A stretch of DNA of 64,000 nt from Buddleja alternifolia (Eukaryota > Streptophyta > Magnoliopsida > Lamiales > Scrophulariaceae), in contig CM033399.1 in the NCBI GenBank assembly GCA_019426215.1, positions 30,699,022 through 30,763,021 of the forward strand, in the 5' to 3' direction. Of this stretch, positions 25,033-35,962 are shown piece after piece. Positions within the stretch are counted from its first letter, which is position 1; the number at the start of each line of letters is the position of its first letter. The notes beneath the pieces are model-generated. The model was not told the origin of the DNA. It saw only the letters and a program-made list of their open reading frames with translations, and searched no databases. The position numbers and the translations under genes are program-made.

Positions 25033-25150
25033 GGACTGTGTCGATGCGGCGGCGGAGGCGAAAGGGAGGATGAGGAAATGGCGGGAAAGTAACGAGAGAG
25101 GATGCGGGGTTTTGGCGGGAAGAATTTCTCACTCTTTGTTCAGGCACTCA
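25033..25150 (-). promoter_or_regulatory. Primase leader/promoter with two E2F-type sites
   Basis: Two matches to the E2F consensus lie 210-260 bases upstream of the start codon: TGGCGGGAAA (25079-25088) and TTTTGGCGGGAA (25110-25121). E2F sites of the TTTSSCGS type drive S-phase genes, primase among them, in plants and animals. The first may lie in the transcribed leader, because a splice donor (GTAAGT on minus) sits at 25032. The transcription start was not determined. Confidence 0.7.
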
Positions 25151-25268
25151 TGAGGGCTACTTTTATAGTTTTATTCATTTCCTCCATTTAAAGAAAAAGT
25201 AAATAAAATAATGTTTTAGGACTCATTTTCCAAGAATATCCCATTTCATAAACGATGTTATTTGTGAA

Positions 25269-25750
25269 CTAGGTTGTACGGGTACGGATACGACATGATA
25301 CGGGTACGGCGATACATTTTTTTTCAAAATTTTAGGATACGACACGGTGAATATACGACTGTATATATGCATGTATAATAAATAAAAATAAATTTGATTC
25401 GATAAATTCATTAATATAAATAAAATTTTGTCTAATTCTGTAAATTTCTTTGTCATTTATTTAATTTTTATGTTAGTTTTTAACAAAAGACCGAAAATAT
25501 TATTTATTTTCCTATTTTAGTTGAAAAAGTATTATATAATATTAAAACAAATATTCTATTCGTACCCAAAACCTATCGGATAATTCAAATTTTGCAAATT
25601 TTGTGTCGGATACAGTATCCAGAATTTTTTCTTTTCTTTTTATTTTTGGACACTTCAAAAATGGCCTAGACACAGTATCCTAGAGTATCCGTGCCGGATA
25701 CGGATATGATACTGCACAAGATCAATTTCAGGAGTATCTGTGCATCATAG
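25269..25750. mobile_element. hAT-type MITE, GGATACG family, copy 3, in the primase upstream region
   Basis: Ends CTAGGTTGTACGGGTACGG (left) and, on minus, CTATGATGCACAGATACTCC (right), with the perfect 8-bp TSD TTTGTGAA (25261-25268 and 25751-25758). It aligns nearly end to end with copy 1, including the AAAATTTTGTCTA...TTTCTTTGTCATTTATTTAA core. It lies about 150 bases upstream of the primase E2F sites. Confidence 0.9.
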
Positions 25751-25758
25751 TTTGTGAA

Positions 25759-26414
25759 CTAACCTGTCTTTTTCTCTAACAAGGAATTCCAAGAATGTCA
25801 AAGTTAAAATCTCAATGGTGTAATTTTAAAAATTTAAAATATAATTTCGAGGGAATAAAAAATTTGATTGAAATTTGAGTTTTGTAATATGTACTAAAAA
25901 TTCACATATATGTAACTATAAATAAGAATTTCGCTGAAAAAACTAAGAAAATGGGGACGAAAACATCTCGTAATAAAGGGGGAAAAAAGAGAGTTTTATA
26001 GGAATCTAAAAAAGTTTAGAACCTACATTATATTTTAGTAGTTTCATTGGAAAGATATGAAAATTTTAATTCATGTCTTTGATCAGACAAGCAAACTATT
26101 TTGCCGTGACTTATCACAATGGCAAATTTTATGTTGTAGATCGAGGCGGAGGTTGGTGATCTTTTGATATTTGGGGATTGCCTAATGTAATTATTGTAAT
26201 ACGTTGATCGTAATTGCACGTGATTTAGATCTTTCATATGAACTTTATTCGCCCTCAGGATTTTGGATTATTGAACTGGACTTGGGCAGGTGTACTACGT
26301 CAAAAGAGGCATGGGGCTACTATCAAGAGTTATAGCTCATAGTGGTAAGGAAGCCAATCTAGTTGGTAGGTATGATATGGATTATTGCAAAAGATGATCG
26401 GGGTAGGAGAGGTG
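25759..26414. other. Intergenic, nothing recognised
   Basis: No gene or delimited repeat seen. Confidence 0.5.
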
Positions 26415-26424
26415 GTTGGTGGTG

Positions 26425-27448
26425 GGGAAAATTAAATAAATAATACAAATTTAAAAGAAAAATCAGAAAATAACATGGAAAAAGTGGGAAGTAGAAAATA
26501 GCACGTTACGACATATCACATGTCGTCTCAGTGCTGAGACGACATGTGACATGTCGTCTCAAGTAATAAATTTTTTTTTTTTAATTTTTATCTGAGACGA
26601 CATGTGGCATGTCGTCTCAGACTGAGACGACATGCTACATGTCGTCTCAAATGACATTTTTTTCAAGCTGACAAGCAACAGTGAGACGGCATGCAGCATG
26701 CCGTCTCACTGTTGACGGTTTATTTTATTTTTTTTCCGTTTCCTCGGTACAAATAACCGAGAGCTCTTCCATTTCTTCTTCTTCTTCTTCTTCTTCTGCT
26801 TCTGCTTGAATTGTCTTCTTCTTCTTCTTCTTGAATTGTCCACCATTTTAAGCAAAATCTTAGGCGGAAAGAGCTTGAAAAAATCAAACACATTCTCCTC
26901 TCTATCTATTCCCAACCAAAAACGTAAGTATGATTTTAATTTTGTAAATTTTGGAGTGTATATATTTTTATTGTAATTTATGGTTCAAAAATTAAATTTG
27001 TAGTGATAAAATCGATTTTTTAGCTATAATATTTGCATTATTTCGTATAATTCCAAAAATATTCGTATAATTATTGACATAATTTTTAGTATGATTTTTA
27101 TGAATTGTTGGTGTACTTTTTTGGTATAATGTTGGGATTTTTTTTGAATTGGTTGGTATAATGTTATTTTGGAATTATTTAGTATAATATTTGAAATTTC
27201 ATTGATATAATGTTGAAAATGTGAGGTATAGTTGAAATGTTTGGCATAATTTATATGTTTAGTGTTTAATTTTGAATAGTTAGGTTTTTTTTTATTGTAG
27301 ATGGTTGGTTTAATTTGGAATTGTTTGGTATAAGTTCGAATTAATAGGCTTAATTTCGTGTAGTTAGATTGTTTTTTCGAATAAGTAGGTATATTTTGTA
27401 ATTGTTTAGTATAATGTTTGGATTTATAGTAATAATTTTGAATTTTTA
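26425..27448 (+). repeat. Left TIR, with transposase leader and leader intron
   Basis: It matches the right TIR in reverse complement from its outer end to about GTAATAATTTTGAATTTTTA. From outside in it contains an A-rich end, the GACGACATG palindrome array (26508-26711), a CTT-rich leader tract (about 26763-26835), and a splice donor AAAAAC|GTAAGT at about 26921. The first part of an AT-rich leader intron follows, with many GGTATAAT motifs. The intron would end at the acceptor TATATAG just before the ATG at 27686. Confidence 0.85.
26508..26711. repeat. GACGACATG palindrome array, left TIR
   Basis: Five consecutive palindromes of about 27 bases are built as TGAGACGACATG, a 3-4 base centre, then CATGTCGTCTCA. 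The outermost lacks its first arm (starts ACGACATATCACATGTCGTC). The innermost (26681-26711) has the variant GACGGCATG arms in both halves, so the two halves changed together. The symmetrical array on the other end is at 35676-35870. Confidence 0.88.
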
Positions 27449-27685
27449 CTAATAATAATTTAGTAGTGTTTAAATTTACATATAACTTGCAAAGAAATTT
27501 CAAATGTTTAGGTTTACATAGTATGTATACTTTCAAATGAGTAGTTCTAATTTTAGGTTAAATTTGTAATGTAGAAGTATTTGTTGTATATATAAATTCT
27601 AATTTTGTAGGTATAATTGTATTTTTTTACTATAATTTTGAATATAGTATTTATTTGTGGTTTGAATTATGATTTTATATAGAAA

Positions 27686-30600
27686 ATGTCGAGGGCGAAC
27701 ACAGTTGATGTTTTAGTATACATGGATGGTCAAATTATTGAAGACTCAAATTCAGTGAGATATAGCACTCGTCCAAGCACTAACATGAGAATATCTCGTA
27801 CGATCACATATGCTAAATTGTTGGAGAAGTTATATGTGAGAACAAAAACTGATCCGAATCAGTTTTCCTTAAAAGTATTTATAAAATTTGAATTCGAAAA
27901 TAGAAATGTGACGAGGGAGAGTACAATGGAGATCAAAGACGATGAAAATTTAGGGGTTTTCTTAGATCCTAACATTGCTGAGAAATTCGTCGAGCTTTAT
28001 ATTGAGAAAGAACCAATCCAACATTCGGGTGATTACAGCTCATTGTTAACCCAAGTGTCATCGTTAACGCCACCCCAATTAATGCCATACTTTACACAGC
28101 CCTCAGCTCCAGATTTGAATATGCAGTCACAAACGCCATTCATGTCGTACTTTACCCAGCCGACAGTACCACAAACGCAATCACATATGTTGGAAAATGT
28201 ACAACATCATGATTTTTTTCAAGTGGTTTGGGGAGTTCTACAAGTCACGATCTGCATCAAGGTAGTTTATTCTCATATTTACATTGTGTAGGTTATTTTT
28301 CTTTTCTTTGCAGAATTGTAAAATAATTTAGCCTTTTGTGATTTGCATTTTTAGGGGGTTCTACGACGGGTCATTTGTTTGGGCATTTGAAACTGTTCAA
28401 AATTTCCTCCGGATTTTGTAATTCCTGATGGGCAAGCAGGTAATTATGAATCTTCTAATAAGTTTGTTGAAGTGTTATTAGTGATTTTGTATTATAATTG
28501 TTTCCTACTGTCATCATATTCTAATTTACCTTTGGAAAATCGTTGTTTGAGGAATTTTATAGTTCCTGATGTGGAAGCATGTAATTATAAATATTCTAAA
28601 AAGTTTTATAATTGTTGTATTCCCTTGATTGATGACTTGTTATTTTTATTTTTAGATATTCTCATCCTATTTATCTTGAATTGTAGGTCCTTCTAGACAG
28701 AGCCATCATGAGTTTGAGCATCCTAATTTGGGTGTAGTGATTTTGCAAACGCTCAGAATGATGATATAGGAAATGACAATGATAGTCGTGATTCTGACTG
28801 TTCGCTCCATCATTATACAGACGTCGAGTTGGAAAGACAGCGCAATAATGCACAGAGTGATGAGGACGAAGATGACGAGAGTAATGTACCGATAAATGAA
28901 GATGTCCATCCCACAAGAGTCGAAGAAAGACTTCATGATGTGCTTCCCTTCTATTCCACCTCATACCCAGAAGTAGAAGGAGATTCAATATATCGTGAAA
29001 GTGCAGGTTTGAGCCGGAGAATTATATATGATGATGCGAAAGGGAATCTGTGTAAGGGCCAGATTTTTCACAACAAACTTAGCTTACAAACAGCGGTAAA
29101 AAACTACCACGTGCAGCACGCACGGCGCGAGTTTAAGGTCATAATCAGTAATAGGAAAGTGTATGCTGTAGAATGCAAAAATGGATGTGCATTTAAACTG
29201 CGGGGAGCTTTGTTGAAGGATTCTACTTTTTGGAAAATCACAAGGTATGGAGGGGCACACACATGTTTTGCTGAAGAGTGTTCCAAAAATCACTTTAACT
29301 TGGACATCAACACGATCGCAAATGAAATTCTACCAGAAGTTAGAAAGAATCCGTCATACGAAGTCGCTCTAATTGTACTAGCGGTTGAGAAAAAATGGAA
29401 ATTCAATATTTCGTATGGGAAGGCTTGGTACAGTTTGCAACGTGCAAATGAAATTATATACGGGACGTGGGAGGATTCTGTTACAAGGTTGCCTAAATTT
29501 TTGGGAGCAATCCAGAAGTGGAATCCGGGGACGGTTGTTGAATGGCGACACAAAAGTCCTGATCAAAATCCAAAAATGCTGAAATTTATGTTTTGGGCAT
29601 TCAAGCCATGTATAGATGGATTCCGACATTGTCGACGAGTCATATGTGTTGACGGGACGCATGTGTACGCACGACACAAGGCTAAGTTGTTATGCGCCTC
29701 AACCTTGGATGGAAATCAGAATATTTTGCCCCTAGCATTTGCTATCGTTGATAATGAGTCCAATGAGTCTTGGTATTGGTTTCTTCAATTGATCTGCAAA
29801 CATTTTTTGATGCCTGATGAAGGTGTTTGCCTTATTTCAGATCGCCACAATGGCTTATTAAATGCAACTCGATATATGCCCGCGTTTACACCTCCCTTGG
29901 GAGCTCATAGATATTGTCTGCGACATGTGACTTCAAACTTTAATGCTCAATTCAAAAGTAAAGCTTTGAAGGAACTATGTTATGCGGCGGGTATGGCACA
30001 CAATGGCCGAAAATTTGACCAAGCAATGGAGCTTATTGGTAATAAGGATCCACTTGCATTGAATTATTTGAAAGGTATTCCACTTGAAAAGTGGACATTG
30101 GCATATGATGGAGGGATGCGCGAAGGGATTATGACGACCAACATGGGAGAAAGTTTAAACAATGTGTTGAAAGGTGCTCGACATCTTCCACCCACATCAA
30201 TTGTTGAGTGCACATTTTATCGTATTGTCCAATATTTTGCTGATCGAGTGCGAATGGCTTGGGCAATGAGGGCACAACCTTTCACTACATATGCATATAA
30301 AATGTACAATGAGTGGGTCGAAAAATCTGCAAATCACATTGGAGAAGTTTATTCTTGGCAGCATGAGACGGGTCATGTTAAAACGGCCCGGCAGATGGGG
30401 TCCGGTAATCATCATTACGCGGTCGATATCAAGAAAAAATATTGCTCTTGTGGAAAATGGACACTTCACCGAATTCCGTGCTCACATGCAATCAAATTAT
30501 GTACAATTTTAGGGATTAGGTCGTCCACGCTAGTTCAAAAATATTACCTGAGTGAAGAATATTTGAAAACATATCAAGGGAGATTTCACCCGTTGCTTGA

Positions 30601-30733
30601 GTCACATTATTGGGATACTCCCAATTTTGAGTTGGTACATGACCCTGATCTGAGGAAGGCACCTACTGTAGGTCGACAGCGGAGTACGCGGATTCCCAAT
30701 GAGATGGATTGGGCCGAGTTAGACTCAGATTAG
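27686..30733 (+). CDS. MURA-like (MULE) transposase; catalytic exon intact, N-terminal exons frame-shifted
   Basis: DDE transposase that cuts and moves the element. Exon 1 (27686-28261) starts MSRANTVDVLVYMDGQII, a PB1-like N-terminus typical of MULE transposases. Probable exons 2 (28355-28439) and 3 (28687-30733) follow with GT-AG introns. The large exon is open from about 28727 and, from 28829, encodes 634 residues. These include the MuDR N-terminal region (CKNGCAFKLRGALLKDS), the MULE domain with catalytic-type Asp275 (CVDGTH) and Asp338 (LISDRHNG), and a C-terminal SWIM zinc finger CxCx9CxH (Cys539, Cys541, Cys551, His553). I did not assign the third acidic residue with certainty. Joining exons 1-3 needs frame changes near 28217 (seven Ts), near 28410 and near 28735, so this copy appears broken at its N-terminal third unless the assembly has homopolymer errors. 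A partial duplicate of exon 2's 3' end lies in intron 2 (about 28550-28600). Confidence 0.88.
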
Positions 30734-30899
30734 ACTGGGATTATTTGCAGCGTGATGTTCAGAATTAGACTCAAATTATGTTTTGGAAATCTGTTTTTTT
30801 TGTTGAGTTTCTGTCTCGTATTTGGCCTATTTTGTGTATTTTTTGGCTACGATTTGAACTCAGATATTATAGGTGGTGTTTTGAACTTCGTGGGGATAT

Positions 30900-31830
30900 A
30901 AAATTTGGATCATTTTGATGTCGGAGTGAAGAAATATGATGTTGCCAATCAGCCCCGTAGGAAAAAAAAAAGTAGCAGTTTTTTTAAAGAAAAAATGACT
31001 TTTTTTGGTTTGTATCTCGTTTTTCTCCGTTTTCGGGGTGTTTTCGTGTCTCGACTTGAACGTAACATTTGTAGAATTGTACATAAACTTTATACCAGAG
31101 CAAGAATTGGCTCGTTTTGATGACCGGTTCAAAAAATACGACGAGGTAAAAAAAAAAAGTAGCAGTTTTTTTAAAGAAAAAATGACTTTTTTGGTTTGTA
31201 TCTCGTTTTTCTCCGTTTTCGGGGTGTTTTCGGGTCTCGACTTGAACGTAACATTTGTAGAATTGTACATAAACTTATACCAGAGCAAGAATTGGCTCGT
31301 TTTGATGACCGGTTCAAAAAATACGACGAGGCAAAGAAAAAAAAGTAGCAGTTTTTTTAAAGAAAAAATGACTTTTTTTGGTTTGTATCTCGTTTTTCTC
31401 CGTTTTTGGGGTGTTTTCGGGTCTCGACTTGAACGTAACATTTGTAGAATTGTACATAAACTTTATACCAGAGCAAAAATTGGCTCGTTTTGATGACCGG
31501 TTCAAAAAATACGACGAGGCAAAAACAAAAATAGTATTTTTTTAAAGAAAAAATGACTTTTTTTGGTTTGTATCTCGTTTTTCTCCGTTTTCGGGGTGTT
31601 TTCGGGGCTCGACTTGAACGTAACATTTGTAGAATTGTACATAAACTTTATACCAGAGCAAGAATTGGCTCGTTTTGATGACCGGTTCAAAAAATACGAC
31701 GAGGCAAAGAAAAAAAAGTAGCAGTTTTTTTAAAGAAAAAATGACTTTTTTTGGTTTGTATCTCGTTTTTCTCCCTTTTCGGGGTGTTTTCGGGTCTCCA
31801 CTTGAACGTAACATTTGTAGAAAAAATATG
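30900..31830. repeat. Minisatellite of about 186 bp, five copies, between the convergent genes
   Basis: The unit contains GTAGCAGTTTTTTTAAAGAA, then GTTTGTATCTCGTTTTTCTC, GAACGTAACATTTGTAGAAT and GACCGGTTCAAAAAATACGA. It recurs at spacings of about 183-190 bases (GTAGCAG-type landmark near 30972, 31159, 31345, about 31530 and 31718). The first copy is the most diverged and the last is cut short. Open frames on both strands here repeat with the unit and are not genes. It lies between the 3' ends of the transposase and PMD genes. Confidence 0.9.
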
Positions 31831-31931
31831 ACGAGGCAAAAAAAATATTATAAAATTATATATTAAAAATCTTATAGTAAACACAACATATTTACATTAC
31901 ATACATACACATCGAACTAAGATTATATAAA

Positions 31932-34361
31932 CTATCTATTTGACCGATAACCACGATGCCCCCCCGTCCCACAATCTGGAGATCGCCTCGTTCTCCTAGA
32001 CCTTCTCCTGTTTAAGTCATCCTCACGATCATTGTACTGCACTGGTGATACATTAAATTGTACATGACGCGGAGGTGCAATATCATGATGTTGAGGAGCA
32101 TCACTACACTGGCTTGTACCGAGCTCGGGAAAATTCAAAGTCGGCGTACTGAAACCTTGTCCATACTCTGGTAGATGGGCCATACTGGGAATGTATACGT
32201 CGTTGGGGTTGGGACGAGGTTGGGCCGAGCTCGATCCTCCAGGATACAAGTGATCATGAAAGCCCGAGCTCGATCCCCCGACATGTTGACCATGAAAGCC
32301 CAAGCTCGAGCTCGATCCTCGGGCATAGAATTGAGTCCCATAACCCGAACTCGGTGCCCCGGCATTGAATTGACTATGATAACCCGAGCTCGAACCACCG
32401 GCATTGAATTGATGGTGATTAGCCCAGCTCGATGCTTCGGCATTGAACTGACCATGATAACCGGAGCTCGAACCACCGGGATTGCCACCAAATGTGACAA
32501 TATTCCGGATGCCCCTCATTTTGGATTGCAGTTCTCTAAGTGCCGTGACATCACCAGATTGGACAATTTGTTCCATTGTAGTCTGCGCCTCCGCAATTTC
32601 ATTGAACTGCACAACGTAAATAACAAATAGTATCAACAAAAATATATTTCAGAGTAAAAAACAAGTTAAATAAGTATCAATGAAAAAACTATTTCAAATA
32701 CTAACCACATCATGCAATAGAGCGGCTGACCCAACCTGGTGTCCCGCACCTCTCCTAGTCAATCGGGGAGAAATATAACGACGAGTGATTCGGTCATACC
32801 ACTGGTCGTAGTCTTCGTCTGTCTGGGCTCCCCCCTCCTCAATATAAATTCCAGGCACAACGAACTGGTCACGATTATTCCACTTTGCAATATGCCGAGC
32901 GTGTTTTTTCTACCCAATTTTGTTGGTGTTACCCTTTCGGCTAACCCTTCGAACACGTTCAGGATTGCGTGGAATGTATTGGCGGATTCCAAACTGTCGA
33001 AGAACACGCTCAGGGTGATGATGCTCTACAATGGCAAAGAATACCATTGGAACTGCGGCTCGCCATACGTTCTCATTCATACATTCAGGTGGCAACTCCG
33101 CAATGTCTGCATCATTCAAATTGTACGGTGTCCAAACAAACTGAAATATAAAAAAATAATTTAGAATATATTAGTAGGACATAGATATACGTTCATAATA
33201 ATTTACAAAAAAAAAAAAAAAAAAATCCCAACTCACATGTCCATCGGCCATCTGATCCAGCCCATCTCTAATTGCCCGAACGTTGTGACTGATTGTACCA
33301 GTATTTATTATGGGTCGATCCCACCTTCAAACAACAATCATTGAAAATAATTAAACAAAATTGAACATTTCTTAACTAAACATAATATTCACATAGTACA
33401 TTACCGTGAAGCATGAGGTGCTCGGGCAATGCCATTCACGTCAACTTCCGCAATCGGTCTTGGTAGCCCATGAGGCCTTAAAATCGAAATCCTACTCCAG
33501 GCCCATATCTATTGGATGATAAATATATTCATTGAATAACCAGGAATTATTATATTAGAAATAAAAACATGTAAATAAAAAATTTTCGCACCTGTAATAA
33601 TGGCATGAAACCTCCCAAATTTTTGCATTCTACTTGGGCCCCATTTGATAATTCTCGATACAAATGTGCCAATACCGCACTCCCCCAACTGTAGGTGGAT
33701 GCTAAGTTTATATCTTCAAACAGCCCCAACCATACTATAGGAACAACATCTCCTGTGCTGTCGGCACACATCACACCCCCGAGAAACAAAAGCCCCCAAC
33801 AACGGGCTATCTGATCAACTACAGCTTCTTCAGTTTGATCAGTTATCATGTTTGGCCCACTCAAAACATGGGAAACAAGCCTTCTGACAGGAATTCTGTA
33901 ACCGTGAATTAAATCTTCCGGCGTTAAGAATAGTCCTAATTGTTGAAATACGTATAAGACATAATCTTCAGGGATGCGAAGGCCCGATACGAAACTACAG
34001 CCCTACCATCAACTGGTAGACCATATAAAATAGCAACATCCTGGAGAGTTATCGTAGCCTCTCCTGTCCTAAAATGAAATGTGTTCGTTTCTGGGCGCCA
34101 TCTCTCAATTAGGGCCTTTACGAGGCCTAGGTCATTTATAAACTGATCTAACTTGTATAGCCTATAAAATCCCATCTGATCAATCTTTACCTTGACGCGG
34201 TCATGTACATCAGAGTTAAAGGCCTGACTGAAATATGCATGGTCAGCTCGTCGAACACGAATAGTTAAGTCAGGATGATCAGCAACTGTCTCAGATACAT
34301 GATTGTCCTGATCATATAATACGCTCTCATCAACTGGGCCATATACATTACGATCGACCAT
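31932..34361 (-). pseudogene. Plant mobile domain (PMD, aminotransferase-like) gene carried by the MULE; frame-broken
   Basis: PMD proteins occur in plant transposons and as host genes such as MAIN and MAIL1, which act in silencing and genome stability. Exons on minus: 34361-33592, 33508-33415, 33324-33237, 33140-32706 and 32606-31932, all with GT-AG borders; the leader and its intron lie in the right TIR. The start MVDRNVYGP follows an acceptor TGCAG by one base. Diagnostic PMD text is FHFRTGEATITLQDVAILYG followed by LPVDGRAVV, then the RIPEDYVLYVF...SGPNMI...RCWGLLFLGGV region, SWGSAVLAHLYREL, and VWTPYN...ENVWRAAVPMVFF. The C-terminus is Gly/Ser-rich, with about six GGSSSGYHxQFNA-type repeats, and ends basic. 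Two breaks are seen: a one-base frame change near 33995 and an in-frame TAG at 32910-32912. An unbroken version would be about 690 residues. Splice borders are inferred, not proven. Confidence 0.85.
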
Positions 34362-34744
34362 TCTGCATTTATATATCCACAAGAATGTTAATTTACATTG
34401 TACGATATAAGTTACACTTAATATTTAAACATAATAATTTAAACTACCAATCCAACTACTCTAAATTAAACGTAATATTTGAAAGTTAACAAAACAAATA
34501 ATCCAATTCGAAATTAAACCTAATCACTCGTAAATATACCAAACAATTCAAAATCAAACCTATACATTCATATTATACCAAACAATTCAAAATTATTCCA
34601 ACTAATTCGAACATTGTATCAAACATTTCCAAAATTGGGCAATTAATCCAAAATTAAAGTTAACTACTCCAAATTAAGCCAATCAAAGTATTTATACCCA
34701 ACAATTCTAAGTTAAACCTAGCAACTCGAAATCGAACCTAAAAA

Positions 34745-35952
34745 TTCAAAATTATTACTATAAATTCAAACATTATACTAAACAATTACAAAACATACCT
34801 ACTTATTCGAAAAAAAATCTAACTACACGAAATTAAGCCTATTAATTCGAACTTATACCAAACAATTCGAAATTAAACCAACCATCTACAATAAAAACTA
34901 ACAATTCAAAATTAAACACTAAACATACACATTATACCAAACATTTCAACTATACCTAACATTTCAATATTATACCAAAAATTCAAATATTATACTAAAT
35001 AATTCCAAAATAACACTAAAATAAAAAAATCAATTTACTAATTCAACAATTATACCAACCAATTTCAACATTGTAACAATACAAGAATTATTTGGTCTAA
35101 TTAAAAAGAGCATTAAAAATGAACATTATACCTAAAATAAAAATAAATCTCAACGATCCAAAATTATACAACATTATACCAAACAATTCAAACAAATTCT
35201 AACATTATACCAAAAAGTACACCAAAACTCATAAAAATCATACCAAAAATTATATCAATAATTATACGCAAATTTTCAGAATTATACGAAATTATGCAAA
35301 AATTATAGTTAAAAAAATGATTTTACTATTACAAATTCGATTTTTGAATCATAAATTATAATAAAAATATATACATTCTAAAATTAATAAAATTAAAATT
35401 ATACCTTTCGTTCTTGGTTGAGAAAGAGAGATAGAGAGGAGAATGTGTTCGATTTTTCAAACTCTTTTCGCCTTAAACTTATACAAATTTTTGCTGTAAA
35501 ATTTGAGAAAGAAGAAGAAGAGGAGAAAGAAGAAGAAGAAAGAGAAAAAGAAAGAAGAAGAGGAGAAAGAAAGAAAGAAGGGAGAAGAAAGAAAGAAAGA
35601 AAGAAAGAAAGAAGGGAAGAAAGAAAGGCCTCGGTTGTGAAACCGAGGCCTGGAAAAAAAACAAAAAATGAACAGGGAGACGGCATGCCCGATGTCGTCT
35701 CCCTGTTCACTGTCAGCCGTGTCAGCTGACACGGCTGACTGACCCACATGTGATATGTCTGAGACGACATGCCATATGTCGTCTCAGATAAAAATTAAAA
35801 AAAAAATTTATTACTTGAGACGACATGTCACATGTCGTCTCAGCACTGAGACGACATGTGATATGTCGTAACGTGCTATTTTCTGCTTCCCACTTTTTCC
35901 ATGCTATTTTCTGATTTTTCTTTTAAATTTGTATTATTTATTTAATTTTCCC
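34745..35952 (-). repeat. Right TIR, with PMD leader and leader intron
   Basis: Reverse-complement counterpart of the left TIR, about 85-90% alike where I aligned it by eye. It holds the palindrome array at its outer side, a long GAA/AAAG purine tract on plus (about 35500-35630, the CU-rich leader of the minus-strand gene), a donor AAAG|GTATAA at about 35404, and AT-rich intron DNA with GGTATAAT motifs. The purine tract is longer than in the left TIR. Confidence 0.85.
35676..35870. repeat. GACGACATG palindrome array, right TIR
   Basis: Four palindromes of the same kind as on the left, with arms GAGACGACATG/CATGTCGTCTC; the innermost has one GACGGCATG arm. An extra perfect palindrome, CAGCCGTGTCAGCTGACACGGCTG split around GTCAGCTGAC at about 35714-35737, has no partner on the left. 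Confidence 0.85.
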
Positions 35953-35962
35953 GTTGGTGGTG

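Larger units (their letters stand above)
26425..35952. mobile_element. 9.5 kb MuDR-like MULE with a transposase and a PMD gene
   Basis: The two ends are inverted copies beginning GGGAAAATTAAATAAATAAT, and the 10-bp TSD GTTGGTGGTG is perfect on both sides (26415-26424 and 35953-35962). Inverted-repeat homology reaches about 1.0 kb inwards on the left and 1.2 kb on the right. Inside are a MURA-like transposase on plus (27686-30733) and a plant-mobile-domain gene on minus (34361-31932). They converge on a tandem-repeat block at 30.9-31.8 kb. This is the layout of maize MuDR, where mudrA and mudrB converge and each is started from one TIR, except that the second gene is unrelated to mudrB. The perfect TSD and long, still similar TIRs suggest a fairly young insertion. 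Confidence 0.93.

Noticed and set aside
27024..27536. 170-codon minus frame rich in Tyr, Asn, Lys
   Set aside because: AT-rich leader intron inside the left TIR; composition-driven, with no domain and no counterpart frame kept in the right TIR.
30860..31884. Overlapping open frames up to 193 codons on both strands
   Set aside because: They are periodic with the 186-bp minisatellite and repeat the same peptide, so they reflect the repeat and not a gene.
35399..35770. Open frames over 90 codons on both strands near 35.4-35.8 kb
   Set aside because: Low-complexity GAA/CTT tract in the right TIR of the MULE, read in different frames.
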